Part shown: piece by piece, positions 21,327-33,419 of the stretch
How the letters are laid out: the number at the start of each line of letters is the position of its first letter
How positions within the stretch are numbered: the stretch's first letter is position 1
Made by a program: the position numbers and the translations under genes
Notes under the pieces: generated by a model
Seen by the model: the letters and a program-made list of their open reading frames with translations, nothing else
What the model was told of the DNA's origin: nothing
Databases searched by the model: none
NCBI GenBank assembly: GCA_019009955.1
Contig: CM032229.1
Span: 151,663,001-151,727,000 of the forward strand
DNA: 64,000 bases
Direction: 5' to 3'
From: Riptortus pedestris
Taxonomy: Eukaryota > Arthropoda > Insecta > Hemiptera > Alydidae

Positions 21327-24141
21327 AAGGAAGAAATGGGATAAAAGGAATGCCCAGTTAAAAGTGTTATATAGAAAATGTTTTGGGTCTCTTATATGGA
21401 GAAGACTGACTGAAATCCACAACTGAGGTCTAAGCCATTTGTCCAGACTATTTAAGAACGGTAGCACAGTTTTTTTTTGTTTTTTTTTTAGAAATTGTAC
21501 ATTAACAACTTAAGGGAAGCGTACGTGAGTTTTGTGCGCTCCCGTGTAGCAACAAGAATCCATAACAAACCCACGTATAAAAACGTTTTGCTCCATTACA
21601 TAAAGGCGTCACATGAATTGATGGGGATGTTTGTTAAACTTTCCAAAAATTAGCTTTGATATATTAAATTTTCACCGGAGACGTTACGTAGGAAACGATT
21701 GATCAACTCAAATTTCAATTAGACCCTGTTAAATAAATATCTCGGGAAATGATTTTGGCTTGGAACAACCTGTGATTTGGCTCGGGGGCAGAGAAAGGAG
21801 GCCTGCTCCTCTTCCTCCTTATCTTGTTCGAATAAATCTTATTTTAGGAACAAGCCAGCCTCGAGGATTCGAGGATTATTCCTCTGGCTACGCCTGAAAA
21901 TCCTACACCCACAAATCGAGTTTTTCAACAGTAAATCCTCTTTGGATTCACTATAATTCAAAAAGCTTCAATAAATTATGTCCGTAACGCCGTTGTGTGA
22001 AAGTTCTTGACCACGGCATGTCTTTTCAATTCCCAAAGTGTACAAGACATTTTTCATTCGTCCAAGATCTAAAGTTCAATCAATTTTTTCGCATAGGTAA
22101 ACAAGAAATTAAGTTATTCATTCCAATTTGTTCTTAATTAAGTAATTTTACTTTATTTTTGTAATGCTTTCTGTCAATTTTAAATATTTATGGTAGTTTT
22201 TAATCTTTAGTATAACGCCAGAAAAAATAACCTTTTAATATTTAAATGGAGTGACCATTTGGTAACCAGTAAATGTAAGAATTTTATTTTCAGCTCCCGT
22301 GTCCCGTGTCCCGTATCAATTCGAGTGACTTTTTAGCATTTTTGTTTTACACTAATCAATTTCTTCTTCAAGAAATATCTTCAAACAGGGTTCTTATTAA
22401 AATACTATTGTAATATTATCAATGTTTCGGAAAGTATTAACAGTTTATTAACCTAAAAAACAGTTTTTACATTTGTTATTTGCTTTTAAACGTTTATGAA
22501 TCAGTAAGAAAATACTTGTAGGTAACTTACCATAAGATAGTTGCTTGTTAAAATTAAAATATTTATTATTTTATGGGTTTAATTACATCCAAAAAAAATA
22601 AAACAAATTCGTATAGAAACTGAGAAATCAAGAGAATAAAACCACTAGATCAGGAGACGAAAATTAATTGACATATAATTAGCGCTCAGTTTCATTGGTT
22701 GTTAAAGTATAATTTCTAAAATTTGATAGATCTTCGTGATCGCAAGCAAGATTATGTTTATCCAACCATCGGCCATAATAATGTTATACTATGTATTATG
22801 CCCCTGTGTCTAACCGAATTTATACTAAAGTATTAACTTGACTAATATTTCTCTGAGTTGTAAATGTATTATTCGTTTTTCCCCTTACGCACTTGTCATA
22901 AGCTGATGATTAAGTTTTTAGTTAAATGCATGATTACTGGGCTCTTAACAAGCACTATAAACGATAATATTTTTAAAAATCCCAACATTAACAACATATC
23001 GTTTTTTATGGTCCCACATTCTTTTAAATGGCGAGTTTTTTAGGTATGTACTTAACGCTTTGACCGAATTAGTCCTGCACTGAGTGGTTTATATTCACTA
23101 GAGATTGCCCTAGACGAACTTACTCGAAATATTGGACACTGAAATTGTAAATTTCTTTATATTTTCTAATTCCAACCATTTATCTTTTCCTCATATGTAG
23201 GTAACCCGTATCCCAGTGAGCTAATTTTTCAATAAGAGTATGTATATATAATGTGAAATTCACAGAAACATTAATACGTATTGTTGATGGCCTGAACGAA
23301 TCTCATTTTGCAATCTGGAAGAAAGAATTGGTTGATATTGAATTAAAGAACATTTTCAAACATAATGTATTATTAGAAACTCAATTAAACAGACTTTGCT
23401 TGGATCAAGTAGGAAGGAGTTTGAGTATCATATGCATCATAAAACACTTTACAAAATATTATTGCAAGCATGTGAGCATAGTATGTACTTAAGTTATATG
23501 TTGCATCAAAGAAATATTCTATATTACTCCATTAATTTTTTTAATGAGCCATTTCATTAAATTAATCTGAAAAAGTTGTTTTAATGCTGAGTAAAATCAC
23601 ATATTTTTTATTACAGAGTTGAATTTCCGTTGTTACTTTGATGGGAGAAGTGCATTTCCTTTACTGCTTGGCCGAGTTTCGTAAAAGCTCTTTTGCACTC
23701 TCGCAGTGCAAATGAAGACCATAAAATAGGTAATTCTCTAGAAAAAGTTGCATCAGCTGAGATATGCGAGGGGCTTATATGAGCCACCAGACGTTTGCCT
23801 CAGTCTCGAGAATTCCTCAGTTAAAAGTGGCGGAATGAGTTAGAATTCCAGTCGCTCATGAGTCACGATTATATGCAGGAGTCGTACATTTTTTATTGAA
23901 ATAGCCATTGCCTTTTCAACGTTTCCCCTGCAACGGTTGTTATCAGCAATGTCTGCTAATATAAAGTTGACGTCCGTGGTAATGGATTCAGACATATTTT
24001 TTTCCCCTCTGTACGGCATTTAATTGGATGGAAGAAGTTATTGCATTTTATTTCAAATACCTTGAACGCTGAAAGATGAATTAAAGATCTCCTATATAAT
24101 TAAAAGGTATGTTAACAAAGAAATTAATTTTCAAACATTTT
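21327..24141. other. Longest quiet region, AT-rich
   Basis: About 2.8 kb contains no recognised element. The plus frame at 23253-23492 (79 codons) starts with a natural ATG and has non-repetitive composition, but I recognise no motif. The stretch 21770-21960 is locally more GC-rich. This is one of the few places where a host regulatory or exon sequence could hide. Confidence 0.4.
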
Positions 24142-24362
24142 TGTAGCTCAGGTTAGCCATGTGAGTTGAAGCGTTGACCTTTATCTCTCATGGTAAACCT
24201 GGAGTGGCGAGTTCAATTCTAGCTTGGGTAAAAGAAATTATCTAGTGACGGAATTCATTAAATAATATCTTAAGTCCCACCCTTGCTAGAAAATGGAGGT
24301 AACCTGTAGATAACTCGTACCAATTATAGTGGCAAAACTGAACGTTAATAAAGAATAATAAT
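24142..24362 (+). mobile_element. tRNA-derived SINE, near-complete
   Basis: An A-box-like TAGCTCAGGTTAGC lies at 24144 and a B-box-like GAGTTCAATTCTAGC at about 24209. The body AGTGACGGAATTCATTAAAT and the GTAACCTGTAGATAACTCGT block follow, then AACGTTAATAAAGAATAATA as the 3' tail. The box order and spacing identify a tRNA-derived RNA polymerase III promoter, hence a SINE. At least seven copies occur in the window. Confidence 0.8.
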
Positions 24363-24813
24363 AATTTTCAAACGTCTTAATTTTTTCACTGTAATTTGAA
24401 AAATATACCTAAACAAAAAAAGAATAGCATTCCGAAATTCGAACAGTTGTATTTGGTCGGGATATAGAAATAAAAGCAAGAAAAATCAAAAAGTATGATT
24501 TAATGCATTTGTGTTGCGATTGAGATCAATTAGGCTATAATTGAAAAACAAATAAACGACCTCAAACATTTAAAACCGAAAAGTTATTGTTGTTCAGGAG
24601 AATTTTAAGCCTACCTGAATTAGATTTGTGGTTACTAGACTGAATATTACTGACATATTAACATGAGAAATATATATTATATGACAAGTATCATCACTTA
24701 TTAAATTTTTTGTAGGGCAAGATGATTCAAAGATCTTTCAAGATGGAGATCTTCAAGATTCAAGATCTTTCATGACTCATATTCCCTTCTGGGAGGCTTT
24801 CGTTGAATAGTAA
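24363..24813. other. AT-rich spacer
   Basis: No element is recognised. A short local CAAGATCTTTCA/CTTCAAGAT reiteration lies at about 24728-24772. Confidence 0.4.
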
Positions 24814-26230
24814 TCTATATATATACATAAAATTGTAACCTCTGTCTGTACATTGATTTTTTTTTTTCAAAATTTCACGATAAATTTTCGTTTCTCATGT
24901 CATAGACACCATAACTGCATTTTGTTTCTTTCGTGTGTGTTTGTTTGTTTGTTTGGTACCTTTTCACGCAAAAACGGCTGAACCGAATTTTATGAAATTT
25001 GGTATGTATATTACTACTAACCCAACTTAGACTTTAGGCTATATTAATATTCACTGAGACGAACAGGAGGGGGGGTTATAAGGGGAAGCCTGAAATTGAA
25101 AATAGCGATATTTCGTTTCCTATTGGTTTTTTCGGCATATATGAACATAACAAAAGTTGTTCACTTTGTTATTTAAAGTAACTTTTGTTATATACATTTT
25201 TTTCGTATACCGAATTATAAACGAGATATACGCTAAAACCTATAGCGGAAGCGATGAAGTTTATTTGGCACAAAAGACTCAACCAAACTAAATAAAACTC
25301 GGCACGTGTATTAGCACTAACACCTTCATTATAATAAGCCATAACAACATTTCTAGGGACGGGCAGGAGTGGGGGTTGTAAGGAAAGCCTGAAATTAAAA
25401 ATAGCGATATTTCGTTTCCTATTGGTTTTTTCAGCAAATGTGAACGTAACAAAAGTTGTTTACTTTGTTATTTAGAGTAACTTTTTTTTTTATATATACT
25501 TTTTTCGTATACCGAATTATAAACGAGATATACGCTAAAACCTAGAGCGGAAGTGATTAGTTTATTTGGCACTAAAGAGCCAACCAAACTCAATAAAATT
25601 TGGTATGCGTATTAGCACTAGCGCCTTTATTATAATAAGTTATACTAGCATTTCTAGGATCGGGCAGGAGTGGGGGTTGTAAGGGAGGCGTGAAATTCAT
25701 AATAGCGGTATTTCGTTTTCTATTGGGTTTTCTGCAAATATGCACATGACAAAAGTTGTTTATTTTGTTATTTCAAGTAAATTTTCTTATATTCATTTCT
25801 GTCGTATAACAAAGTATAAACGAGATATACACTGAAAACTATAGCGGGGGCCAACAATTTTGTTGGGCACTAACGATTGAACCGAACTTAACAAAACTCG
25901 GAATGTTAGTCATTAGTCAGTCAACGATGATTTCCCGGGCATCGCTGGGTATATTATCTAGATTGTTAATACAAAAAACGTACATTATAGATAATGTTTA
26001 ATTATAATAAATGCTATCCATGATTATGATTTGAATTATTCACGGTGTGTGTAAACAAAGGAGAGGGAATCATTAGAGACTTATTTTCTATAGATCGCCC
26101 AACGGACCCTTACGGGGAAAAATGCGTCCAGATGGGAAGAGCAGTTGTACCCGTAGAAGCATTGAAAAAAACAAAATAGAATCTTACCGCCTCAAATGAC
26201 TTCCCGAGCGAAGCCGGGTACCTTGGCTAG
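24814..26230 (+). mobile_element. Non-autonomous Helitron, family B copy B2, with two 3' ends
   Basis: The element starts at TC 24814-24815 (preceded by A) in TCTATATATATACATAAAAT and runs through the GTAACCTCTGTCTGTAC block. It carries three repeats of about 290 bp (CAGGMNNNCCTTA-type motif, seen reversed). A first hairpin/CTAG end, of the ATTTCCCGGGCATCGCTGGG type, lies at about 25930-25971. About 260 bp further on is a second end, CCCGAGCGAAGCCGGG then CTAG at 26227-26230, followed by T. No helicase gene is present. Confidence 0.88.
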
Positions 26231-28142
26231 TAATAGATAATCTTGTTTACCTTGACTGGGGGTTACATTAGATTCACAGAATTCATTGAAATAATTAACA
26301 CATCTTAATACGTAACACTTTTAATTTTCGAACCATTTTCATTTTAAACTAAGAAACGTCATTTTTCAAGATTTTGTTGAGTTTCCTTTTAAGTTAATTC
26401 AAATTTAAGAAATTGGTGGATTTTTATTAGCCGTATTATATTTCGAAAAGGTATCAGAAAGTCCTCTGCGGTATCTAACAGATCCTCTACATCCATTTTG
26501 GCATAAAAAGTCCTGTAAACGCAAAGAAAATAGACAAAAATCTAAACTCCAAAATTGTTAAAACTTTGTTTTTAGTTATTTCCATTCGATTTTGCTGTGC
26601 ACACGAAAGTAGATTGGCTAATGTATCATAAACCATATACACATCTTGGAACATTATTGATATGGAAGCAGGGATTTGAATGTGAGATATGATATTGTCT
26701 TCTGACGTTCTATATGGGCCATTCTTGAGATGGAAGATTATTTCGGTATATTGGCTTTTGTAAAAGTTAGAAGGATGTCTTTTGCATAAAAGCGAACGAA
26801 ATCTGCTCTGTATACTTAACTAGTGCAAGTTTACTTTAACCAGTGCATGCAATTTTCTATAAATACCTTTAATTATAGTGATCCCCCACATTTTGAAATT
26901 AAATTATTGGACTTCTCTCTTTCTTTCAATGGCTGTAAGCTTCACAAATTCAGTGAGTCTTTCAACTTGTCATTCGCTACACATCTTGGAAAACCTGAAC
27001 TTCGGCCACTTCTATCGTTGGGCATTTGTAGACGAGACACCTGTTTCAAGAACTGCTAATGTATGACATGGTTACCATCTTTGTCTGGGCCTACCGACTT
27101 TCCTACGTACATCTTTGTGGGCAGCGTTTCCGGGTCCATTCTTTCAACAATTCTAGATAGATCTGGGACGTTTGATAGCTCCACTTTGTAATATTGCTCA
27201 ACGCCACCTATACTGCTTTTTGCCTGTTTCAAATGCTTTCCCCACCAACCAGTAGGGCACTTCAGTGATAATTCATTTATTCACCGACAAAGATGACCAT
27301 GGACTGCCACTTCGAGGAGGCATTTAAACTGATCCGAGGATAATCGGTTTACTTCCGGTCTCAGGAACAAAATGATATACGAGACACCCAAAGTAGTTTC
27401 AGTGTATTATTTAGCCATTTTCAGAGTATTCCTCCCAGATATTCGCACAGCCTCTAGAAATTTTCACCTGCCTGCAATGCCATAAATAAGAGTCAATAAA
27501 GAGATCATGTAGTTCAACCTCATTGTTGCATGTTTTATCAAAATCTGCCAAATGATAGATGATTAATTTTCGGTCGGGATGGTCGACACCCAATCTGGTT
27601 CATACGGTTGGAGATCATTCATCTCCAACGAAACAACCAAATTTTCACATTTCAGTTTATTGTCTCTTCTGCGAATAGGCAGGATGTCCGCCTCACCCCG
27701 AACTCCAGACACTTCTTCTTCCATCCAGATACTCGATATCACTTGGTAAAAAGGACAATCCTTCATCGTCGGCTAAAGTGCTCTAAGTGCCATTCCTCAT
27801 GCCATCAGACAGATGAAATGGAGCTGAACTGTAGCTGGCAGGACTTCAGTAATGATAGGAGCCGACTGATTCCGTCAGTCATGGAAGCACTTCAGCCCGG
27901 GCCGATTCGACACAAGAAGGCCTAGGCCGTTCTACATCATCCTTCATCTGCTGATTGCTTCGGTGATTGGCCCGCTCCAGGCTTGTAGAGTCATCAATGT
28001 AAAGACTTATTTTTAGCAAATGCATTTTCCAGACCCCAAAATGAATGCCATCAATTTGCCGTAGAGCACCGAGTACAACTGGGAAAATACTGTAGTTAGC
28101 TCATTTAGATTAGTAGACATTTCTTTCAAAGATACTTATCAT
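26231..28142. other. Spacer with degraded minus-strand coding sequence
   Basis: The part 26231-27060 is AT-rich with nothing recognised. The part 27063-28000 is of more even composition and carries several broken open frames on the minus strand, listed separately. Confidence 0.45.
27063..27766 (-). pseudogene. Unrecognised degraded coding sequence
   Basis: Three minus-strand stretches look protein-coding but are out of frame with each other. The first (27593-27766) includes EEEVSGVRGEADILPIRRR. The second (27411-27593) includes KLIIYHLADFDKTCNNEVEL and LWHCRQVKISRGCANIWEEY. The third (about 27063-27272) includes GWWGKHLKQAKSSIGGVEQY and NVPDLSRIVERMDPETLPTK. The composition is balanced, unlike the AT-rich neighbours. 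I cannot assign a family. It could be a decayed transposon gene or a processed host pseudogene. Confidence 0.4.
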
Positions 28143-28338
28143 ATCTCGGGGCTCAGGTTAGCCATGTGAGTTAAATCGTTGACCTTAATCTCACATGATA
28201 AACCTATGGTAGAGTGGCGACTTCGATTCTCAGCTGGCAAAGGAAATTATTTAGTGACGAAATTCATTAAATAACATCCTAAGTTCCACCTTTGTTAGAA
28301 AAGGGTGGCAAACCTGTAGATAAGCCGTGCAAAAACAC
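28143..28338 (+). mobile_element. tRNA-derived SINE, 3' end replaced by poly-C
   Basis: The A-box GGCTCAGGTTAGCC lies at 28147 and a B-box-like GACTTCGATTCTC at about 28219. The body continues to AACCTGTAGATAAGCCGTGC at 28330. The usual 3' part is missing and the sequence passes directly into the poly-C tract. Confidence 0.75.
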
Positions 28339-28610
28339 CCCCCCCCCCCCCCACCCCCCCCCCCCCCCACCCCCCCCCCCCCCCACCCCCCCCCCCCCCC
28401 ACCCCCCCCCCCCCCCACCCCCCCCCCCCCCCACCCCCCCCCCCCCCCACCCCCCCCCCCCCCCACCCCCCCCCCCCCCCACCCCCCCACCCCCCCACCC
28501 CCCCCCCCCCCCACCCCCCCCCCCCCCCACCCCCCCCCCCCCCCACCACCCCACCCCCCCCACCCCCAACCCCCCCCCCCCCCCCCCCCCCCCACCCCCC
28601 CCCCACCCCA

Positions 28611-28641
<31 letters not shown>

Positions 28642-28840
28642 CCCCCCCCCCCCACACCCCCCCCACCCCCCACCCCCCCCCCCCACCACCCCCCCCCCCC
28701 CCCACCCCACCACCCCCCCCCCCCCACCCCCCCCACCCCCACCCCCACCCACCCCCCCCACCTAACCCCCACGCCCCCCCGCCCCCCACCCCCCGTCCCC
28801 CCACCCCACCCGCACCCCGGCACCCCCCCCCCCCCCCACC
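28337..28840. repeat. Poly-C minisatellite of 16-bp period
   Basis: About 500 bp is nearly pure C on the plus strand, broken by single A residues. From 28353 to 28545 the A residues fall every 16 bases (28353, 28369, 28385, 28401 and so on to 28545). This gives 13 phased A residues, i.e. about a dozen perfect AC15 units. The distal part is irregular. Open frames here are all low-complexity Pro/His or Gly/Trp artefacts. The tract could fold as an i-motif on one strand and G-quadruplex on the other. An assembly or sequencing artefact is also possible. Confidence 0.9.
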
Positions 28841-28856
28841 AAAAAAAAAAAAATAA

Positions 28857-29190
28857 AAACGGAAATGGACACAAAATAGAAAATAAATGAACAAAAAAAA
28901 TGGAACACAAAACCAAAATGGGAAATAAAAACGGAAAGGGAACACAAAATAGAAATAGAACAAAAACAGAAATGGAACACAAAACCAAAATGGGAAATAA
29001 AAACGGAAATGGAACACAAAATAGAAATAGAACAAAAACAGAAATGGAACACAATACCAAAATGGGAAATAAAAACGGAAATGGAGCACAAAATAGAAAT
29101 AGAACAAAAACAGAAATGGAACACAAAAACAAAAAGGGAAATAAAAACGGAAATGGAACACAAAATAGAAATAGAACAAAAACAGAAATG
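28857..29190 (+). repeat. 72-bp minisatellite, about 4.5 units
   Basis: Purine-rich units phased by AAAATGGGAAATAAAAACGG recur at 28915, 28987, 29059 and 29131, an exact 72-bp period. As the period is a multiple of three, several frames stay open (for example repeated GNKNGN and RNRTKTE peptides). The frames reflect the repeat and do not mark a gene. The same unit occurs inverted at about 33420-33770. Confidence 0.9.
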
Positions 29191-29236
29191 ACTTCGATGG
29201 AGGTTTCTATAATATAGTGTTTAATTATCAAGATAA

Positions 29237-30668
29237 TCTTAATATATATAAATCTCCTGTCACGATGTTTGTCCGCGATGGACTCCTAAACTACTTAACC
29301 GATTTTAAATTAAATTGGCACGCCGTGAGCAGTCTGGTCCAACTTGAGAGATAGGATAGCTTAGATCTTTAATTATAGTCGCAATTTTATTTTATTGCAA
29401 ATTATTTGTTTATAATTAATTGACAGTCACAATTATCTGTTAAGTCCAAAAGATTCTAACAGATGTCGATACTTTTCGACTGGATTGAGTAAGTAATCAA
29501 TAGATGGCACTGCTATGGTAAACCGACAAACGTGTCATATAAGCTACAATTCAATAGCATGATTACCACGTGTTATTGAGGCTAAAGTATAAATTAAATT
29601 TATTTTGTAGTAAACGAAATACCGTGAAATTCAATTATTTCTACTTTTTTAATTTTTGGTGTTAGCATAGCCAACCACGTGTTACTTAGACCGAAGTGTA
29701 AATCAAATTCAAATTATAGTGACGATAATACAGTGAAATTATTCCTGCTTTTTACTTATTTGTGCTTCATTATTCAAAATTCTATAATTATAAAATATAT
29801 ACATGTAAGTATTATCACATAATTATAATAATTAATTAATATATTTTTAAACGATTAAATTAATATTTTCAGTCAAATGCCACCGAAAAAATCTAACCTC
29901 AACAACGCAAACACCAGAGAGGCACGACGCAAACGTGTTGAAAGAGCTCATCAGTTGCCAGAACAAGTCGATACAAGAAATACAGCTCAATGAATTAGGA
30001 CAGCAGAAGGTCGTGCACAAGAATCTCAAGAACAGCGTAGCGAACGTCTGCAACAGAATATTACGAGAACAAGAGCGGCACGAGAACAAAACATAGCTAC
30101 AGTACGAGCACAAGAAAGACAAAGGCAACGGATCAGCCGCTCATTAATACGTACATCATTCGTTCGTCTTGCTTTTGAATATGCACCAGATATTAACTAC
30201 TCTGTGCATTCAAAAATTGCTATCGGTGGAATGGATAAAGTATGTCAATATTGTCAGGCGTTGAAATTTCGAAATGAAGCTGCGGGTATGTGCTGCGCAG
30301 CAGGAAAAGTCGTGCTGCCACCTCTACCCGCTCCGCCAGAACCTTTATTATCCCTTCTTGCTGGGAATTCAGATGATTTCTGCTTAATATAAACTGTAAG
30401 AAAATTTTAATCAATCGTGTTCAACGTCCTTCCCCTTCAAATCCTAATCCCTTGAATTTGTGTACGAACTTCAACATTTCCGTCTTGGTTCGTAGAAGTC
30501 GTAGAAAATCTGTCATGGAGGTCACCATATTTTTTTACAAATACCACCTATGTAAAAAGCATGGTGGACCCCGTGACTGATGTTCTCCTACCGTTCCTCT
30601 TAAATTGTATACTACAATGTAATATAACAATAACTTTAGCCACAGCAACGCGTGGCCGGGTCTGCTAG
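29237..30668 (+). mobile_element. Helitron, family C, internally deleted with RepHel remnant
   Basis: The element begins at TC 29237 (after A) in TCTTAATATATATAAATCTC, followed by CCTGTCACGATGTTTGTCCG. It ends with a hairpin in CAACGCGTGGCCGGG and TCTGCTAG at 30668, followed by T. These are textbook Helitron ends. The only coding trace is the N-terminal part of the Rep/helicase polyprotein. The Rep catalytic motif and helicase domain are missing, so this copy cannot move by itself. Confidence 0.9.
29877..30392 (+). pseudogene. Helitron RepHel N-terminal remnant
   Basis: The frame opens with ATG at 29877 just after a polypyrimidine-AG acceptor-like site (ATATTTTCAG). It reads MPPKKSNLNNANTREARRKR and then an Arg/Gln/Glu-rich stretch. 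It meets a TGA after about 38 codons but continues in frame. Codons beyond about 115 give the diagnostic zinc-binding block MDKVCQYCQALKFRNEAAG, MCCAAGKVVLPPLPAPPEPL and LLAGNSDDF. In insect RepHel proteins C-x2-C-x-A-L, G-M-C-C and G-K-V-x-L-P-x-L precede the Rep HUH domain. The frame stops at 30392 after FCLI, far short of the usual length of over 1000 residues. It is a pseudogene from the stop and the deletion. Confidence 0.85.
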
Positions 30669-31111
30669 TTGTATATACAATGTCGTTGTCTAGTTGCATA
30701 CTGCTATAAGGAAGAAATAAATCATGTTCAGTTTATGAATGTCCTCAATGTGAAGAATATCTTCCAGGGACATTAATTCATCTCTTGTTCTTCAAGTATT
30801 ACTCTCTATGATAGCTGCATTCTGAGCATTGCAATAATAAGTGCTTTAATCCGTCCGATATACATTCCAGGCAGCATTCACGAATTTCTCCGGATTTTAT
30901 TATTTTCATAATTTTATTTTGATTCAGCTTCATGTAATCATTATTTGAAATTCTCAGTTGGTTAACTAATCTTACTTTCTTCATATTCAGTTTGAATTTC
31001 AGATAATTTCTGGTTGGGGGCTGGTATAATGAGAGACACTTCTATAAAAGGGATTGTATTATGAATGATATACTCTATTGATATCGGTTTATAATATGTG
31101 AAAAACATATT
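30669..31111. other. AT-rich spacer
   Basis: Nothing is recognised on either strand. Confidence 0.4.
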
Positions 31112-31462
31112 TTCATCTATCTCGTATAATAAAGATCTCTGGAAAACAATATTTGGTATTTCAGCTTTGAATATTGTGGTTTATTATATAAGAGAGTATT
31201 GTTTATAGAGAATACATGTATATAACAATATTTACAGTACATTTAATTTGCAATAAGATTTATTCTGTTCACTTTTTCGATCCGACTAATAGTAACGGAG
31301 ATATTTCGAATTTTCAAAATTCTCCCACTCTAAACCCCTCCCCCTGGCTCAATTTCAGCCGTTAAAAAACTTGATTTTTCTTTTTACATGAAACGACTAA
31401 ACATCGAGTTTGGTAACGATCAAACAAAAATTACGACCGCTGGTTAAAAACAAATATATAGA

Positions 31463-31530
<68 letters not shown>

Positions 31531-31650
31531 ATACAACTTTGAACGGACCTCATTTTCCTCATCTACTAGGTAGGATCGATGAACATTTGAAGAAAAAATG
31601 TTTAAAATTTTCTTCATGAGTACTACCTCAATAGGGGAAATCTGCTAAAA
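31112..31650 (+). mobile_element. Family A copy A16, 5' truncated long form
   Basis: The copy starts inside the long-form segment (ATCTCGTATAATAAAGATCT). It has a core of (CT)n then (TA)n at about 31463-31531 and ends at the 3' terminus with the palindrome partly deleted (AATAGGGGAAATCTGCTAAAA at 31650). Confidence 0.82.
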
Positions 31651-32577
31651 ATGCAATTTGGTCATTTAGTGTAATTAAATACGTTTCAGTTTATTTCATT
31701 TTGCTAAACAAACAGAATTATTGTAAAATGGAATATCATAAGTAGAGTAATACGTATAATTCTTCGTGGTGTAACAAGAGTAAATTAATGCAGTTTAAAA
31801 AAATAAGATGAGGTGGTAGAGATTTAAATGGGCTTCATTTTATATAACATTATACAATACACACTTTCCAGAGTCACAAAATTTAAGGAGTAAGTGTATA
31901 ACGAATTGCTTTTCACGCGAATGCACATTCTCCAACAGGTTTAACGAACAATATTGCAGGATGAAAAATTACATTTCTAAAATGAAATTTACATAACGCC
32001 GACTCGTATAAAAAAAAAAGACCCGACGAATATTTAATTATGCAATTACATTTTACCACCATTATGGCTGGTAATTTATTTTTTGTGTTGAGCAACACTT
32101 AGTTTGAATTAAGAGACGCACAGATTAGCTTTTAGCGTTTTCTTTGGACTCAAAATTGAGAGTGAGCCTATTGAATTTTTATAATCATGTCTTGGCGAGA
32201 CTTCCTCATGGCCCGTCTTGGAAAGTTGCTGTGTGGGATTCTCCCGGGTGACAGGTGTCTTCTTTCTCCTCGAGATGGCTTAGTTATTCAAATCCTCTCG
32301 GCCATCACTCGTAAAAATCCACCGGCAATTCCAATATCTCCTTTCGAAACTTTTACAGCATCAAATATAATTTTCCTTTACGCTCCAAGTGACTGTATAT
32401 AGTATTTCTGAAGTTATTTACAAATAAATATATTGCGTAATCAAGTTTTCCACTTTTGTCCATATAATGGAGCCACTTTCAAGTGTACTCATATTCTGTT
32501 CATGAGCAATTATGATCTAAGAACTACTGCGAAAATGGTCGATGACCAAAGGGGAAAAACTGAGCAGATTACACATA
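31651..32577. other. Spacer, one unassigned plus-strand frame
   Basis: The plus frame at 32187-32402 (71 codons) begins MSWRDFLMARLGKLLCGILP, with more balanced composition than its flanks. I recognise no domain, and it may be chance or a decayed exon. The rest is AT-rich. Confidence 0.35.
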
Positions 32578-33004
32578 TAAAAATCCGTCACGCAGGGGCT
32601 GCGTAAAGTAAGCAGATGTCCCACGTGAAGTTTTACAATAGAGAAATCTGTCTACTAATGACAGTAGTAGTAACGAATCTTTAAACCAATTCACGAGTAA
32701 CGAACACTTACGGAAACGGCCGAATTAGCTTTCGGTGGAAAGCCCTGAATATAGCCGACTTGGGCCGACCACAAACAAACTACAAATGCAAATATCTCCG
32801 TTAATATTCAAGAAAGAGAATAAATGTATAGAACAATATTGGTAGTACATTTAACAATTATTCGATGTGACGCATAATAACGGGGATATTTTGAATTTTC
32901 AAAATTTCCCTCCTCTAACTCCCCCCTCCCTTCTTGCTTAAAACGAGAAAATATCGAGTTTGGTAATGTTCAAACAAAAATGACGACTGCTAGAGCGTTA
33001 AAAG

Positions 33005-33048
<44 letters not shown>

Positions 33049-33180
33049 GAACGGACCTCATTTTCGTCATCTCCTGGGTAGGATCGAGGGACATATGAAG
33101 AAATTTTTTGAAAATCGCAAAATGAGTACGACCTCAATAGCTGATTTAGCTGATTTCCCTTCAGGGGAAATCTGCTAAAA
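32578..33180 (+). mobile_element. Family A copy A17, full-length short form
   Basis: The copy is complete from AAAATCCGTCACGCAGGGGC at about 32580 to GGGGAAATCTGCTAAAA at 33180. The (TA)n core lies at about 33008-33044. A small duplication (GCTGATTTAGCTGATTTCCC) sits just before the palindrome. Confidence 0.87.
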
Positions 33181-33419
33181 TGCAATATATTTGAGAGAAA
33201 GTGCCTGACTCTTGACTATAACATATAGGGGAAGGCCCTCTAGTACGGGACAGCATGTTGTATGGGACAGGGGGTGTTTTGATCAATCAACACTAGAGAG
33301 AGAACCTACTTTTTAGTTTTTTAAATTCTTTTGGATTCTATATTTTGTTTGTCAATTTGTTGTGTTCGATTTCTATTATTGACCAATTTCAATTTATTGT
33401 TCAATTTCTATTATTCGAG

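Noticed and set aside
23253..23492. Plus-strand frame of 79 codons with natural ATG
   Set aside because: No recognisable domain and AT-rich flanks; could be chance, mentioned only as part of the spacer.
1308..26230. Reading the CCCGGGCGAAGCCGGG hairpins as transcription terminators
   Set aside because: They occur just before CTAG at element ends in all family B copies, so they are Helitron 3' hairpins.
27608..27925. Plus-strand frame of 105 codons
   Set aside because: It overlaps, on the opposite strand, the better-looking minus-strand coding remnants and shows no motif.
28251..29231. Long open frames (up to 326 codons) rich in Gly/Trp or Pro/His and in Phe/Cys/Ser
   Set aside because: They lie entirely in the poly-C minisatellite and the 72-bp array; open on several frames and both strands only because of the repeat composition.
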